A stretch of 44,669 nucleotides of DNA from an uncultured Oscillospiraceae bacterium (GTDB taxonomy: Bacteria > Bacillota > Clostridia > Oscillospirales > Oscillospiraceae): NCBI GenBank assembly GCA_947632175.1, contig CANROC010000021.1:1-44669 (forward strand), in the 5' to 3' direction. Positions within the stretch are counted from its first letter, which is position 1. Every line of letters begins with the position of its first letter. The notes beneath the pieces were generated by a model. The model worked only from the letters and a program-made list of their open reading frames with translations, had not been told where the DNA came from and did not search any database. Shown piece after piece: positions 44,482-44,669 of the stretch. The position numbers and the translations under genes were made by a program.

Positions 44482-44619
44482 GTGGACCAAATCAAAATCG
44501 GAAAATTCATAGCTTCATGCAGAAAGGACCAGGGCCTCACCCAGGCCGCCCTTGCCGAGAAGCTGGGCATCAGCGACCGGGCGGTTTCCAAATGGGAGAC
44601 GGGAGTTTCCCAAAGTTAA
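44482..44619 (+). pseudogene. truncated XRE-family (HTH_3) repressor
   Basis: From a GTG after AAAGGAGGTG the frame encodes 45 residues with a complete helix-turn-helix: FIASCRKDQGLTQAALAEKL, then GISDRAVSKWETG. The normal family text would continue after WETG with a proline and the rest of the helical bundle; here the frame becomes VSQS and stops. The bases that follow do not restore the family sequence in another frame that I can see. It is a remnant, or a gene interrupted by insertion or rearrangement. An ATG two bases upstream opens only a ten-codon frame. Confidence 0.65.
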
Positions 44620-44669
44620 AGATACCACATCAATCCCACGCGGACTTTTGCTCAACCGATACAGCCGGA

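Overview
The window looks like chromosome of a high-GC, spore-forming, Gram-positive anaerobe of the class Clostridia, most likely from the gut Oscillospiraceae/Ruminococcaceae group. The basis is the sporulation genes ylbJ, yqfC and yqfD, the Firmicutes-type cluster yqfCD-phoH-ybeY-era-yqzL-recO, a BclA-like collagen protein, strong AGGAGG-type ribosome sites, and gene deserts full of GC-rich palindromic repeats. The taxonomic placement is inference.

Region 1 (1-19280) is the distal part of a type IV pilus locus: the 3' end of a prepilin peptidase, pilM, pilN-like, pilO-like, then a giant gene (4106-17581) for a 4491-residue protein. This starts with a canonical class III prepilin signal and continues as at least 25 GLUG-type motifs in about six large modules. 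Three small genes for pilin-like or minor-pilin-like proteins follow. The 286-base leader of the giant gene carries four copies of the dyad GTTATGGTAAC and a 19-base perfect palindrome. A DUF559 nuclease gene interrupts the locus between the peptidase and pilM; it sits inside repeats, and its 3' end is itself a copy of a repeat found elsewhere in the window.

Region 2 (19350-24458) is a signalling cassette on the same strand: a receiver/HD-GYP/GGDEF protein (potentially both making and degrading c-di-GMP), a free HPt protein, and a membrane hybrid histidine kinase with two receivers. Its position suggests that it controls the pilus.

Region 3 (24480-31820) is accessory: a perfect consensus promoter facing back into the kinase gene, a collagen-like surface or spore protein, a small P-loop protein with a DtxR/MntR-type regulator, a protein of unknown function carrying a motif of decarboxylase beta subunits, a small membrane protein, and an operon of a Cys-rich protein, birA and DUF1284. 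Two large intergenic stretches are mosaics of palindromic repeats.

Region 4 (31842-42943) is core: ylbJ divergent from yqfC-yqfD-phoH, then a RhuM-family gene, an unknown gene and an M32 carboxypeptidase lying between phoH and ybeY, then era, yqzL and recO. A 161-base MITE-like element with 21-base terminal inverted repeats supplies the recO stop codon. A LarA-family gene and cdd follow.

Region 5 (42944-44669) holds another repeat mosaic, a LacI-family regulator and a truncated XRE repressor. The most unusual items are the giant GLUG pilin with its dyad leader and adjacent c-di-GMP phosphorelay, and the DUF559 gene that shares its 3' end with dispersed repeats.
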